Positions 1-5,696 of a stretch of 8,495 bases of DNA are shown one piece after another. Origin of the DNA: Armatimonadota bacterium (GTDB taxonomy: Bacteria > Armatimonadota > Zipacnadia > Zipacnadales > VGFC01); contig VGFB01000123.1 of the NCBI GenBank assembly GCA_016869015.1, forward strand, positions 1-8,495, in the 5' to 3' direction. The position numbers and the translations under genes were made by a program. The stretch's first letter is position 1. Each line of letters begins with the position of its first letter. The notes beneath the pieces were generated by a model that was not told the DNA's origin, ran no database searches, and saw nothing but the letters and a program-made list of their open reading frames with translations.

Positions 1-1782
1 TGGGGCTCGATCGGCGGCGGGGTGCGCGAGTTCTGCCTGTTCGACGACGCGGTAAGGCCGTCCATCTCCGCCTTCCCCGCGACGCGCGTCTTCCCCGTCA
101 GCCAGGAGGTCAGTTGGCGGACCGAGTGGTCGCGGAACGCCCTCGCGGTGTGGCTGAAGGGCAAGGACCCCTGGGTCGCGGGGAACTACCCGGTCTACAG
201 CCACGGCGACGCGGGGAGCTTCGTGATCCACGCGTACGGAGAGCTGCTGGCAGTCGATGCGGGCTACGACCATTGGGTGAGCTACGACCTGTACCCGGCG
301 AACCTGCACAACACGCTGCTGGTCGACGGGGAGGGGCCGGAGAAGAGCACCGCGGGAGTCGTCGAGAACGTCATCGACGCGGAGTTCGTGCGGAGCGCCG
401 ATGTGGTGACGGAGTACGCAGGCGTGAAGCTGCGGAGGACGTTCCTCCTGGTCGAGGACCAGTTCGTGGTGGTGATCGATGATGTCGAGGCGGAGGCGGA
501 GCACGACTACACGTGGCAGATCCACACGCCAGTGTCCCGCGCGACCGGCGAGGTGACGGTGGACGGCAAGCACGCCTCCTGGACGGGGTTTGACCCGCGC
601 ACCGACAACCCGGGGCGCGTGGAGATGCACGCATACTGGGCGGGGAACGTGGACGTGGAGGCCGTAGGGGGCTCGCGCTGGCAGCCGTACAGCGCCGACC
701 CCAAGGCGGGCTCCTACGACAACTGGACCGTTGTGGCCAGACAGCGCGGGCGGGACGTCCGGTTCCTGACGGTGCTGTGCCCGCATCCGACCGCAGGCGA
801 GGGCTTCGTGGTCGAGGAGGCTCCGGAGGCAGGCCCGGTGGCGGTGACGATCTCGCGAGGGGAGGACCGGTTGGGGGTCGCGATCCAGGATCGGTCGACG
901 GCCCCCCGACCCGACACCGGGCGGCTCATCGTGACCAGAGCCGGCGAGGTCGTGCCCATCGAAGCCGCGTCACGGGCCATCGCGGCGCTGGGGACGAGGC
1001 GGGGCCCCAAGGTGGCGTCGGTGCAAGTCGACGGGAAGCGCTTCGAGGGCCGCGAGCTGATCGATCTTGGCCGCGTCGCCGCGCCGCCGCACCAGGTGTG
1101 GGCCGAGTTCACCCGTGAGGGCACCGGGCTCAACTTGCGCCGCGGGCGCGTCACACTCAACGGCGTGCGCGACGAGTCGGGCTCCACCGTGGACATGGAC
1201 CAGCAGGCGCCGACCGGGGCCCTGCGGTACGAGTGGCGCGGGCAGCCGAAGCCGATCGACTACGAGATGGTCTTCCGTGTCAGCGACAGCGCGCTGCCGC
1301 CGAACTACGGCCAGCTCAACCTGCGCTTCTCGCTGCGCCCGCTGCTGGCGAACGGCGGCTTCGAGGAGGCCGGAGGCTGGAGCTTCGGGACGTGGTCGTC
1401 CGACGACCAGACAGAGTACGAGACGAAGACGGTCACCGACCAGCCGCACTCGGGCACCCGCTGCCTGATGATGAGGGGTATCGCGGGCAGCCTGAACATG
1501 GTGGCATCCCAGAGCCTCCCCCTGAAGACGGGCGCCACGTACGTCCTGAGCGGCTACTACCGGGGCGAGGCGCCGGCCAAGGCCTCGCTGTGCAACACGC
1601 CCGGGACCGGGCAGTACATCTGGTCGCCGGCCATCGGGCCCTCGGCGGAATGGACGCCCTTCGAGTGGGAGTTCACCGTCGAGAACCCCGCCAATCCTCT
1701 CATCATCGCGCTCAGACTCGGCAGCGTGGGCGCGGCCTACTTCGATGACCTCGAGCTCCAGGAGAAGGCGCCGGCACCGTGA
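1..1782 (+). CDS. Heparinase II/III-family protein with C-terminal CBM-like domain (5' end missing)
   Basis: The frame is open from the first base, so the true start and the N-terminal alpha-helical catalytic part lie upstream; 593 residues are visible. Residues about 60-110 carry the signature of the heparinase II/III C-terminal domain: a His-Gly-Asp-Ala-Gly-Ser-Phe stretch (H68), a Gly-Glu-Leu-Leu-Ala-Val-Asp-Ala-Gly stretch, and a His-Asn-Thr-Leu-Leu-Val-Asp-Gly motif (H103-N104). Beta-sandwich sequence follows. Residues about 449-590 start with an Asn-Gly-Gly-Phe-Glu motif and end with Tyr-Phe-Asp-Asp-Leu-Glu-Leu, typical of a CBM4/9-like jelly-roll carbohydrate-binding module. Family members are secreted or periplasmic lyases that cleave uronate-containing polysaccharides (heparin, alginate and similar). 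The substrate cannot be told here because the catalytic region is absent. The beta-mannosidase-like gene at the other end suggests a genome rich in glycan-degrading enzymes. The stop is TGA, with no strong terminator after it. Confidence 0.86.
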   Translation, partial: WGSIGGGVREFCLFDDAVRPSISAFPATRVFPVSQEVSWRTEWSRNALAVWLKGKDPWVAGNYPVYSHGDAGSFVIHAYGELLAVDAGYDHWVSYDLYPANLHNTLLVDGEGPEKSTAGVVENVIDAEFVRSADVVTEYAGVKLRRTFLLVEDQFVVVIDDVEAEAEHDYTWQIHTPVSRATGEVTVDGKHASWTGFDPRTDNPGRVEMHAYWAGNVDVEAVGGSRWQPYSADPKAGSYDNWTVVARQRGRDVRFLTVLCPHPTAGEGFVVEEAPEAGPVAVTISRGEDRLGVAIQDRSTAPRPDTGRLIVTRAGEVVPIEAASRAIAALGTRRGPKVASVQVDGKRFEGRELIDLGRVAAPPHQVWAEFTREGTGLNLRRGRVTLNGVRDESGSTVDMDQQAPTGALRYEWRGQPKPIDYEMVFRVSDSALPPNYGQLNLRFSLRPLLANGGFEEAGGWSFGTWSSDDQTEYETKTVTDQPHSGTRCLMMRGIAGSLNMVASQSLPLKTGATYVLSGYYRGEAPAKASLCNTPGTGQYIWSPAIGPSAEWTPFEWEFTVENPANPLIIALRLGSVGAAYFDDLELQEKAPAP

Positions 1783-1788
1783 GATCAC

Positions 1789-1817
1789 GGAATGCCGCGA
1801 TCGTCCGGACCGTCTGA
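1789..1817 (+). promoter_or_regulatory. Possible ECF-type (sigma-E-like) promoter of the sigma/anti-sigma operon
   Basis: In the short gap after the heparinase-like gene, GGAAT (1789-1793) is followed 17 nt later by CGTCTGA (1811-1817). E. coli sigma-E promoters have a GGAACTT-type -35 and a TCTGA/TCTAA-type -10 at about this spacing, and many ECF promoters have GGAAC with CGTC. The spacer contains the 8-nt palindrome GTCCGGAC (1803-1810). Transcription would start near 1823-1825. ECF sigma operons commonly autoregulate, which fits this position. It is a motif match only, in GC-rich DNA, with imperfect -35 bases. Confidence 0.4.
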
Positions 1818-1848
1818 ATCCTGAGGGAACGACGCGTGCGAGCGTGAG

Positions 1849-2184
1849 TTGAAACCGCCAGAAGCGACCGCGGTCGTGGCGCGCTCGCCGGCGGTGCGCA
1901 CGGCCTCAGCGGAGGACTCGCCGTCCCTCCTCGACCGCGTGGAGGCGGCAGTCCCGGCGCCGGACGCCGGGGTGTTGGCTGGGGAGCGCGACGCTGAGGT
2001 GCACCGGGCCATTGGGACGCTGCCCGAGCACCAGCGCGAGGTCATTGTGATGCACCACCTGCAAGGGACGCCGGTGCAGGAGGTGGCGGAGCAGCTGAGC
2101 CTGGCGCTGGGAACCGTGCTGTCCAGACTCGCCCGCGGGCGCGAGGCGCTGCGACGGAAGCTCGCGCCCTACGTGGAGACGTGA
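1849..2184 (+). CDS. ECF-like sigma factor, region 4 only (region 2 absent; possibly a truncated gene)
   Basis: The 111-residue product matches the C-terminal half of an ECF sigma factor. An acidic/Ala-Pro linker occupies residues about 20-47. Sigma region 4 follows at about 48-106, with the typical Leu-Pro-Glu-His-Gln-Arg-Glu-Val motif and a helix-turn-helix at about 74-95 ending in Gly-Thr-Val-Leu-Ser-Arg-Leu. Region 4 recognises the -35 element. Region 2, which binds core RNA polymerase and the -10 element and should precede the linker, is missing: an in-frame TGA lies at 1822-1824, the heparinase-like gene ends at 1782, and no sigma-like sequence is readable in other frames. ECF sigma factors are usually about 170-200 residues. 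The start is uncertain: TTG 1849 has no good ribosome binding site, and GTG 1876 is an alternative. The anti-sigma gene follows closely. It could be a 5'-deleted remnant, an assembly artefact, or a real region-4-only regulator. Confidence 0.72.
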   Translation: MKPPEATAVVARSPAVRTASAEDSPSLLDRVEAAVPAPDAGVLAGERDAEVHRAIGTLPEHQREVIVMHHLQGTPVQEVAEQLSLALGTVLSRLARGREALRRKLAPYVET

Positions 2185-2188
2185 AGCG

Positions 2189-2194
2189 AGGTGA
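2189..2194 (+). promoter_or_regulatory. Ribosome binding site that sets the anti-sigma start
   Basis: AGGTGA lies 5 nt before ATG 2200. It supports that start over GTG 2191, which overlaps the Shine-Dalgarno sequence itself. It begins 5 nt after the sigma-like stop, so the two genes are likely translated from one message. Confidence 0.6.
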
Positions 2195-2199
2195 GAGCG

Positions 2200-2700
2200 A
2201 TGCGGTGTGACGCGGCGCGTGGGCTGCTGGCGGAGTTCCAGCTTGGGGCGCTGGTGGGCCGCCGCCGGGACGAGGTGGCGGCGCACGTCGCGGCGTGCGA
2301 GGCGTGCCGGGCCGAGCTCGCGGCGTTGGGGGGTACGGCGGGGCTTCTCGACGCCTCCGAGCCGCTCCGACCCTCGCGAGACCTGTGGCAGCAGGTTGCG
2401 GCGCAGCTAAAGCCCCGCGCCACGGCGCGGGCGTGGTGGCGAGCACTTGCGCCGTCGACCCCACGTGCGGCCTATGCGGTCGCGGCCGCGATCGTCCTGA
2501 TCGTCGCGCTGCTGGTGCTGTTTCCGATCCACCTGAGCAACGGCCCGGATGGCGTTCTCCCGCACGCGACGGACGACGACGCGGCGCTGTTGGCTCAGTG
2601 GCACGCGGAGGCGAGCCTGACCAGCGCGCTGGGGAACCTCCCCGCGCTGGCCTTGGTGGCGGCGGAGGCCGACAGGCGTCAGGGAGTCTCACCCGAATGA
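2200..2700 (+). CDS. Membrane-anchored zinc-finger anti-sigma factor (ZAS/zf-HC2 type)
   Basis: This 166-residue protein has the layout of a ZAS anti-sigma factor. The N-terminal cytoplasmic domain (about 1-50) holds C3 and then His29-x3-Cys33-x2-Cys36, the zinc-binding pattern of this family. A linker with Trp79-Trp80 leads to one hydrophobic transmembrane helix at about 90-112, followed by a short extracytoplasmic tail of about 54 residues. Family members bind the partner ECF sigma factor through the N-terminal domain and release it after proteolysis or a conformational signal. Its position directly after the sigma-like gene and overlapping the RseB-like gene fits that role. The oddity is the partner: ECF anti-sigma factors usually wedge between or wrap sigma regions 2 and 4, and only region 4 is encoded here, so it may use a sigma factor made elsewhere. 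Confidence 0.84.
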   Translation: MRCDAARGLLAEFQLGALVGRRRDEVAAHVAACEACRAELAALGGTAGLLDASEPLRPSRDLWQQVAAQLKPRATARAWWRALAPSTPRAAYAVAAAIVLIVALLVLFPIHLSNGPDGVLPHATDDDAALLAQWHAEASLTSALGNLPALALVAAEADRRQGVSPE

Positions 2701-3707
2701 GCGTGCGCGGGCTGGCGGTCACGGCGGTCGTGGCAGGGTGCGCGGTCGGGTTGCCCACATGGATCATGGGGCACATCCTCGACTACACGGCCGCGCAGGT
2801 TCTGCGCGCGGGGTTTGCGGCTCCGGTTGGCGACCCCATCCGCACCGTCGGTTGGGCGGCGGTCCGTCGCGGCTCGGCATGGCAAGTGTCGCGGGTCGAG
2901 AGCCACCTTGAACTTCGGTGCGCGCGGATCGAGACGCGGGCGAACGGGCGATCGCTCTCGCTGCTGGACGACGGCGAACGCGTGTGGGTCCTGGGGGAGG
3001 CCGGGGCGACGGTGCTGCAGCCTTCGCCACGCAAGGTCGATTGGGCGCTGCTCCGCGAGAACTACCAGATACGGGACGCGGCCCGGGCCGTTATCGCCGG
3101 CCTGGAGGCGGCGGGGATCGAGCTGGTGTGCAAGCGGACCGGGCGCACCTCCGAGGTGTTGTGGATCAGCGCCGCCCCGGACCTGGTTCTGCGCCGGGAT
3201 ACCTACGACGCCGACGGGCACCTGGTGTTGCACAGCCAGGTCGAGGAGATTCGCGCGACGACGTTCGACGAGCTCCAGAAGCGGATCGACGCGCCTCTCG
3301 CGCAGCTCCCGAAGGTTGCCTCCGAGGCGCCCCTCACCGACGCGGCCTTCGCCGAGCAGGCGGGCTTCGCGCCCGCGAGACCGCAGTACGTGCCGCGAGG
3401 CTACCGCGAGGTCGGATTGTATGCCCGCAAGTGCCCGCGCGGTCGGACCTACGCCGAGCGGCGCTACTCGGACGGGTTGCGGGTGCTCTCGGTCTACCAG
3501 CGGCCCGGTGGCGGGCCCGGCGGAGGGCAAGGCCGAGGCATGGGCCATCGGTACGGTCAGGCGCGACACACGGAGGCGGCCGGGCCCGTGATGATCGACG
3601 AAGGTGAGGCCAAGACGGTGCGGGTCGCGCGGGGGCGCTCTCGCATCTTTGTGACCGGCGACCTGACCCAGGCCGAGCTCCTTCGCGTCGCGAACAGCCT
3701 CCCCTGA
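2697..3707 (+). CDS. RseB/MucB-like periplasmic regulator of anti-sigma activity
   Basis: The start ATG overlaps the anti-sigma stop (ATGA), indicating translational coupling. The product has 336 residues, close to RseB of E. coli (about 318). Residues 1-30 are hydrophobic and act as an export signal or anchor; Val-Ala-Gly-Cys at 12-15 resembles a short lipobox. Residues about 45-210 look like the LolA-fold N-terminal domain of RseB, with strand-rich runs such as Ser-Leu-Leu-Asp-Asp-Gly-Glu-Arg-Val-Trp and Tyr-Asp-Ala-Asp-Gly-His-Leu-Val. Residues about 215-336 resemble the RseB C-terminal domain, with Pro-Arg-Gly-Tyr-Arg-Glu-Val and a Tyr-Ser-Asp-Gly-Leu-Arg-Val-Leu-Ser-Val-Tyr core. RseB binds RseA and shields it from proteolysis until envelope lipoprotein or LPS signals appear. 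A Gly-rich loop with Met and His (about 268-290) interrupts the C-terminal domain. Assignment rests on domain pattern and on position after the anti-sigma gene. A DUF4367-like or generic LolA-like protein is the alternative. Confidence 0.72.
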   Translation: MSVRGLAVTAVVAGCAVGLPTWIMGHILDYTAAQVLRAGFAAPVGDPIRTVGWAAVRRGSAWQVSRVESHLELRCARIETRANGRSLSLLDDGERVWVLGEAGATVLQPSPRKVDWALLRENYQIRDAARAVIAGLEAAGIELVCKRTGRTSEVLWISAAPDLVLRRDTYDADGHLVLHSQVEEIRATTFDELQKRIDAPLAQLPKVASEAPLTDAAFAEQAGFAPARPQYVPRGYREVGLYARKCPRGRTYAERRYSDGLRVLSVYQRPGGGPGGGQGRGMGHRYGQARHTEAAGPVMIDEGEAKTVRVARGRSRIFVTGDLTQAELLRVANSLP

Positions 3708-3729
3708 CGGTCCTTCCCCACGCACCCGG

Positions 3730-3748
3730 CCGGATTCCGGGAATCCGG
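3730..3748. promoter_or_regulatory. Perfect 19-nt palindrome (9-1-9), possible operator or RNA hairpin
   Basis: CCGGATTCC-G-GGAATCCGG is an exact inverted repeat with one central base. It lies in the 105-nt gap between the RseB-like and ZraP-like genes. As DNA it has the form of a binding site for a dimeric regulator of the ZraP-like gene. As RNA it could form an 8-bp stem with a 3-nt loop. No T-run follows, so a simple Rho-independent terminator is unlikely. No further gene was seen in this gap. Confidence 0.5.
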
Positions 3749-3796
3749 GCGCACGCTCGTCCCTCCTCCAACGGTGAAGGGCAGCGCACACCGAAC

Positions 3797-3804
3797 GAGA
3801 GGGA
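3797..3804 (+). promoter_or_regulatory. Ribosome binding site that sets the ZraP-like start
   Basis: GAGAGGGA ends 8 nt before ATG 3813. This favours ATG 3813 over ATG 3804, which touches the Shine-Dalgarno sequence, and over the upstream in-frame GTG at 3774. The resulting N-terminus is a clean signal peptide. Confidence 0.6.
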
Positions 3805-3812
3805 TGGTCCGG

Positions 3813-4265
3813 ATGAAACGGTTGATCCTCATTGCAGCGATGGTTGTGTTGGCGCTTGCGGTGACGGCGGTCGGAGTCCTGGCACAAGGCCCCGGATCGG
3901 GCCGGGGCGCGCGCTGGGCCAACCTGAGCCCCGAAGACGCCCAGAAGATCGCGGATCTCCACCAGAAGGTCCGGCAAGCGCAGTGGGACTTGTGGAGCCT
4001 GCAGACCGGCAAGGCGGAGGAGAAGAGGGTCGAGCAGAAGCGCGCCGAGGTGCTGCGCCTGCGGGGCGAGCTGGCGAAGCTGATGACCGACCTGCCGGCC
4101 GGGCCGTGCTTTCAAGCTGGGAACGCGACTCCGCCCCCCGGGGCCGGACTGGGCCTCGGGCGCGGCATCGTTCGCGGTCCGTGTGGGATGGGCGGGGGAT
4201 TCGGGCGCGGCGCAGGACGGGGGATGGGATACGGCCGAGGCGCGGGCATGTGCCTGCGATGGTAG
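3813..4265 (+). CDS. ZraP-like periplasmic zinc-binding chaperone (ZraP/CpxP/Spy superfamily)
   Basis: This 150-residue protein starts with a clear Sec signal peptide: Lys-Arg, a hydrophobic core at about 4-23, and Val-Leu-Ala before Gln25. Residues about 35-95 form a charged helical hairpin beginning Leu-Ser-Pro-Glu-Asp-Ala-Gln, the LTxEQ-like opening of this superfamily. The tail from about 105 is rich in Gly, Arg and Met and ends with Gly-Arg-Gly-Met-Gly-Tyr-Gly-Arg-Gly-Ala-Gly-Met-Cys147 and a terminal Trp. This closely resembles the metal-binding C-terminus of E. coli ZraP (141 residues). ZraP-type proteins bind zinc, act as periplasmic chaperones, and respond to envelope stress. Here the gene follows a sigma/anti-sigma/RseB-like set instead of a ZraSR two-component system. 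It may be an effector or metal-sensing part of that module. Its own RBS and the upstream palindrome leave room for separate control. Confidence 0.84.
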   Translation: MKRLILIAAMVVLALAVTAVGVLAQGPGSGRGARWANLSPEDAQKIADLHQKVRQAQWDLWSLQTGKAEEKRVEQKRAEVLRLRGELAKLMTDLPAGPCFQAGNATPPPGAGLGLGRGIVRGPCGMGGGFGRGAGRGMGYGRGAGMCLRW

Positions 4266-4308
4266 CGGGAGGCCGCTCCACTTGTCACTTGATGTCGGGA
4301 TCTGAGGG

Positions 4309-4334
4309 ACGGGGTCGCCGAGAGGCGGCCCCGT
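4309..4334 (+). terminator. GC-rich hairpin after the ZraP-like gene, probable terminator
   Basis: ACGGGGTCGCC (4309-4319) pairs with GGCGGCCCCGT (4324-4334) over 11 bp with one G-U wobble, closing a GAGA (GNRA) tetraloop. It starts 44 nt after the ZraP-like stop. The following TTCGCTTGT is only weakly T-rich, so termination may be partial or Rho-assisted. It marks the likely 3' border of the stress module. Confidence 0.65.
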
Positions 4335-4368
4335 TCGCTTGTAGCGCCGCCACAGAGGGAGGCGAAGG

Positions 4369-4409
4369 GTGCGGTGAGGGCGAAGGCCGGGGGCGAGCAA
4401 AGACCGCAC
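4369..4409. repeat. Short inverted repeat upstream of the SPL-family gene
   Basis: GTGCGGT (4369-4375) and ACCGCAC (4403-4409) are exact inverted copies separated by 27 nt of purine-rich sequence. They lie 17 nt before the SPL-family start. They could form the foot of a leader hairpin, but a 7-bp match is within chance in GC-rich DNA. No clear promoter motif was seen between the terminator and this gene. Confidence 0.25.
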
Positions 4410-4425
4410 GGAGACGGACGCAGGC

Positions 4426-5688
4426 ATGGACGAGATTGCGGCCAAGGCCGTCTACATCGTAGAGGACGTGGAGCGGGACCCGTTCTTGCGGAAGAAGGCC
4501 CACCGGATGCTTGGGTGCATTCACTCCGAGCGCGTGGAAGTGGTCGACGACGCGGGGCTCAACGCCGCCGCCATCGAGCACCAGCTCAACTCACTGCCGC
4601 GCCACGGCCTTGAGGACGACATCCGCGCCGTCGTGATCCTCAACCGGTTCCGCTTCGACGATCCGCCCGAGTTCCGCAAAGCGCGCGAGGAGCAGTTCCC
4701 CGAGCTGTTCCGCAACGCCATGCACAAGTTGTCCGGGTACGGTGGCTACGACTGGCGCGACAGCGGCTCCCCGGAGTACCGCGAGAAGACCGGCTGTGTC
4801 TGTCAGCCGGCGTACCAGTTGCATACGATTGTGGGCTGTCCGTTCCGCTGCGCCTACTGTGGGTTGGGGCGCCTCCACAACGTGCTGCTGAACGTTGAGG
4901 AGTTCGTGGGGCGGCTGGACGGTCTCATCGGCGACGGCGGCGGGCAGACGCTCTACCAGTACGACAACTGGACGGACACGGTCTGCTTCGAGCCGGAGTA
5001 CGGCGGTAGTCGGGCGATGGTCGAGTACTTCGCCCAGAAACCGGGGCGGTACCTGGAGCTCTACGTCGGGAAGAGCGACCGTGTCGACTTCCTCCTTGAC
5101 GTCGACCACCGGGGCAAGACGGTGTGCTGCTGGAGCCTGGCGGGCGAGACCCAGGCCGAGCGCTTCGAACGCGGGACCGCAAGCCTGCAGGAGCGTCTGG
5201 AGTCGGCCCGCAAGTGCCAGGAGGCCGGGTACGCGGTCAGGTTCCGCCTCTCCCCCATCGTGCCCGTGCGGAACTGGCGGGAGGAGAACCGGGCGCTGAT
5301 CCGGCGGATGTTCGAGACCACGCGGCCCGACCTCGTCACCTTCGAGACGCTGCGCTACCTGAACTACGAGGCCGTCTGCAGCAGCCTGGATCCTGAGGCT
5401 CTTGATCCGGAGCTGCTCGAGGCGATGCGGGCTATCCAGGGGCAGCCGGTCGGTTACGGCTGTGAGATCCCGGACGACTTCCGCCGGGAGGTCTACGGCT
5501 TCATCATCGAGGAACTCGAGGCGACAAGCCCGGCTACCCCTTACGCCCTGTGCCGCGAGTTGCGGTCGACCTGGGAGCTGTACGCCGAGGATTTCGGGCG
5601 GCACGGGCAGGGCCCCGACTACTACGTCTGCAACTGCGGGCCGACCTCCGCCCCCGGCCATCCGCTGCTGTGCGGCGCGACAGGGTGA
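4426..5688 (+). CDS. Spore photoproduct lyase-family radical SAM protein (divergent SplB homologue)
   Basis: The 420-residue product carries the radical SAM motif Cys138-x3-Cys142-x2-Cys145, which binds the 4Fe-4S cluster that cleaves S-adenosylmethionine. Similarity to Bacillus SplB runs beyond the motif: the Leu-Asn-Val-Glu-Glu stretch after the cysteines, a Lys-x-x-x-Val-Asp-x-Leu-Leu-Asp region, a Phe-Glu-x-Gly-Thr region, and an Ala-Gly-Tyr region followed by Ser-Pro-Ile near the C-terminal half of the barrel. SPL reverts the spore photoproduct thymine dimer in DNA. This protein is longer than SplB (342 residues), and it has extra cysteines at 124 and 126 and a C-terminal Cys402-Asn-Cys404 plus Cys416 cluster. 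The Tyr after the third cluster Cys in SplB is Gly146 here, and the catalytic SplB Cys141 aligns with Asn181; Cys187 is nearby. No sporulation gene is visible. Function may be repair of another lesion. ATG 4426 has only a distant GGAG. Confidence 0.83.
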   Translation: MDEIAAKAVYIVEDVERDPFLRKKAHRMLGCIHSERVEVVDDAGLNAAAIEHQLNSLPRHGLEDDIRAVVILNRFRFDDPPEFRKAREEQFPELFRNAMHKLSGYGGYDWRDSGSPEYREKTGCVCQPAYQLHTIVGCPFRCAYCGLGRLHNVLLNVEEFVGRLDGLIGDGGGQTLYQYDNWTDTVCFEPEYGGSRAMVEYFAQKPGRYLELYVGKSDRVDFLLDVDHRGKTVCCWSLAGETQAERFERGTASLQERLESARKCQEAGYAVRFRLSPIVPVRNWREENRALIRRMFETTRPDLVTFETLRYLNYEAVCSSLDPEALDPELLEAMRAIQGQPVGYGCEIPDDFRREVYGFIIEELEATSPATPYALCRELRSTWELYAEDFGRHGQGPDYYVCNCGPTSAPGHPLLCGATG

Positions 5689-5689
5689 G
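5682..5689 (+). promoter_or_regulatory. Ribosome binding site within the SPL-family stop region
   Basis: AGGGTGAG lies 7 nt before ATG 5697 and contains the SPL-family stop codon. It favours ATG 5697 for the next gene. GTG 5685 in the same frame overlaps the stop as GTGA and is an alternative start adding four residues. Confidence 0.5.
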
Positions 5690-5696
5690 CGAGCAG

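Noticed and set aside
1783..1802. Hairpin GATCACGG-AATG-CCGCGATC just after the heparinase-like stop as a terminator.
   Set aside because: One A-C mismatch in an 8-bp stem and no T-run. It also overlaps the possible -35 element, so it was not listed.
1792..1824. Ten-codon open frame (ATG 1792 to TGA 1822) before the sigma-like gene as a leader peptide.
   Set aside because: It overlaps the possible promoter, so it would not be on the proposed transcript, and it has no ribosome binding site.
2295..2696. Upstream extension of the RseB-like frame into the anti-sigma gene.
   Set aside because: The extension is a shifted reading of the anti-sigma sequence, low in domain content. ATG 2697 overlaps the anti-sigma stop and begins a hydrophobic export signal.
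3740..3764. GGAATCC followed by CGTCCCT as a second ECF-type promoter before the ZraP-like gene.
   Set aside because: The spacing is about 4 nt shorter than for the promoter at 1789-1817, and the GGAAT is already explained by the palindrome.
2679..4445. Long minus-strand open frame of 588 codons opposite the RseB-like and ZraP-like genes.
   Set aside because: Its product is Arg/Pro/Ala-rich with no domain pattern, and it is antisense to genes with clear domains and ribosome binding sites. GC-rich DNA often leaves such frames open.
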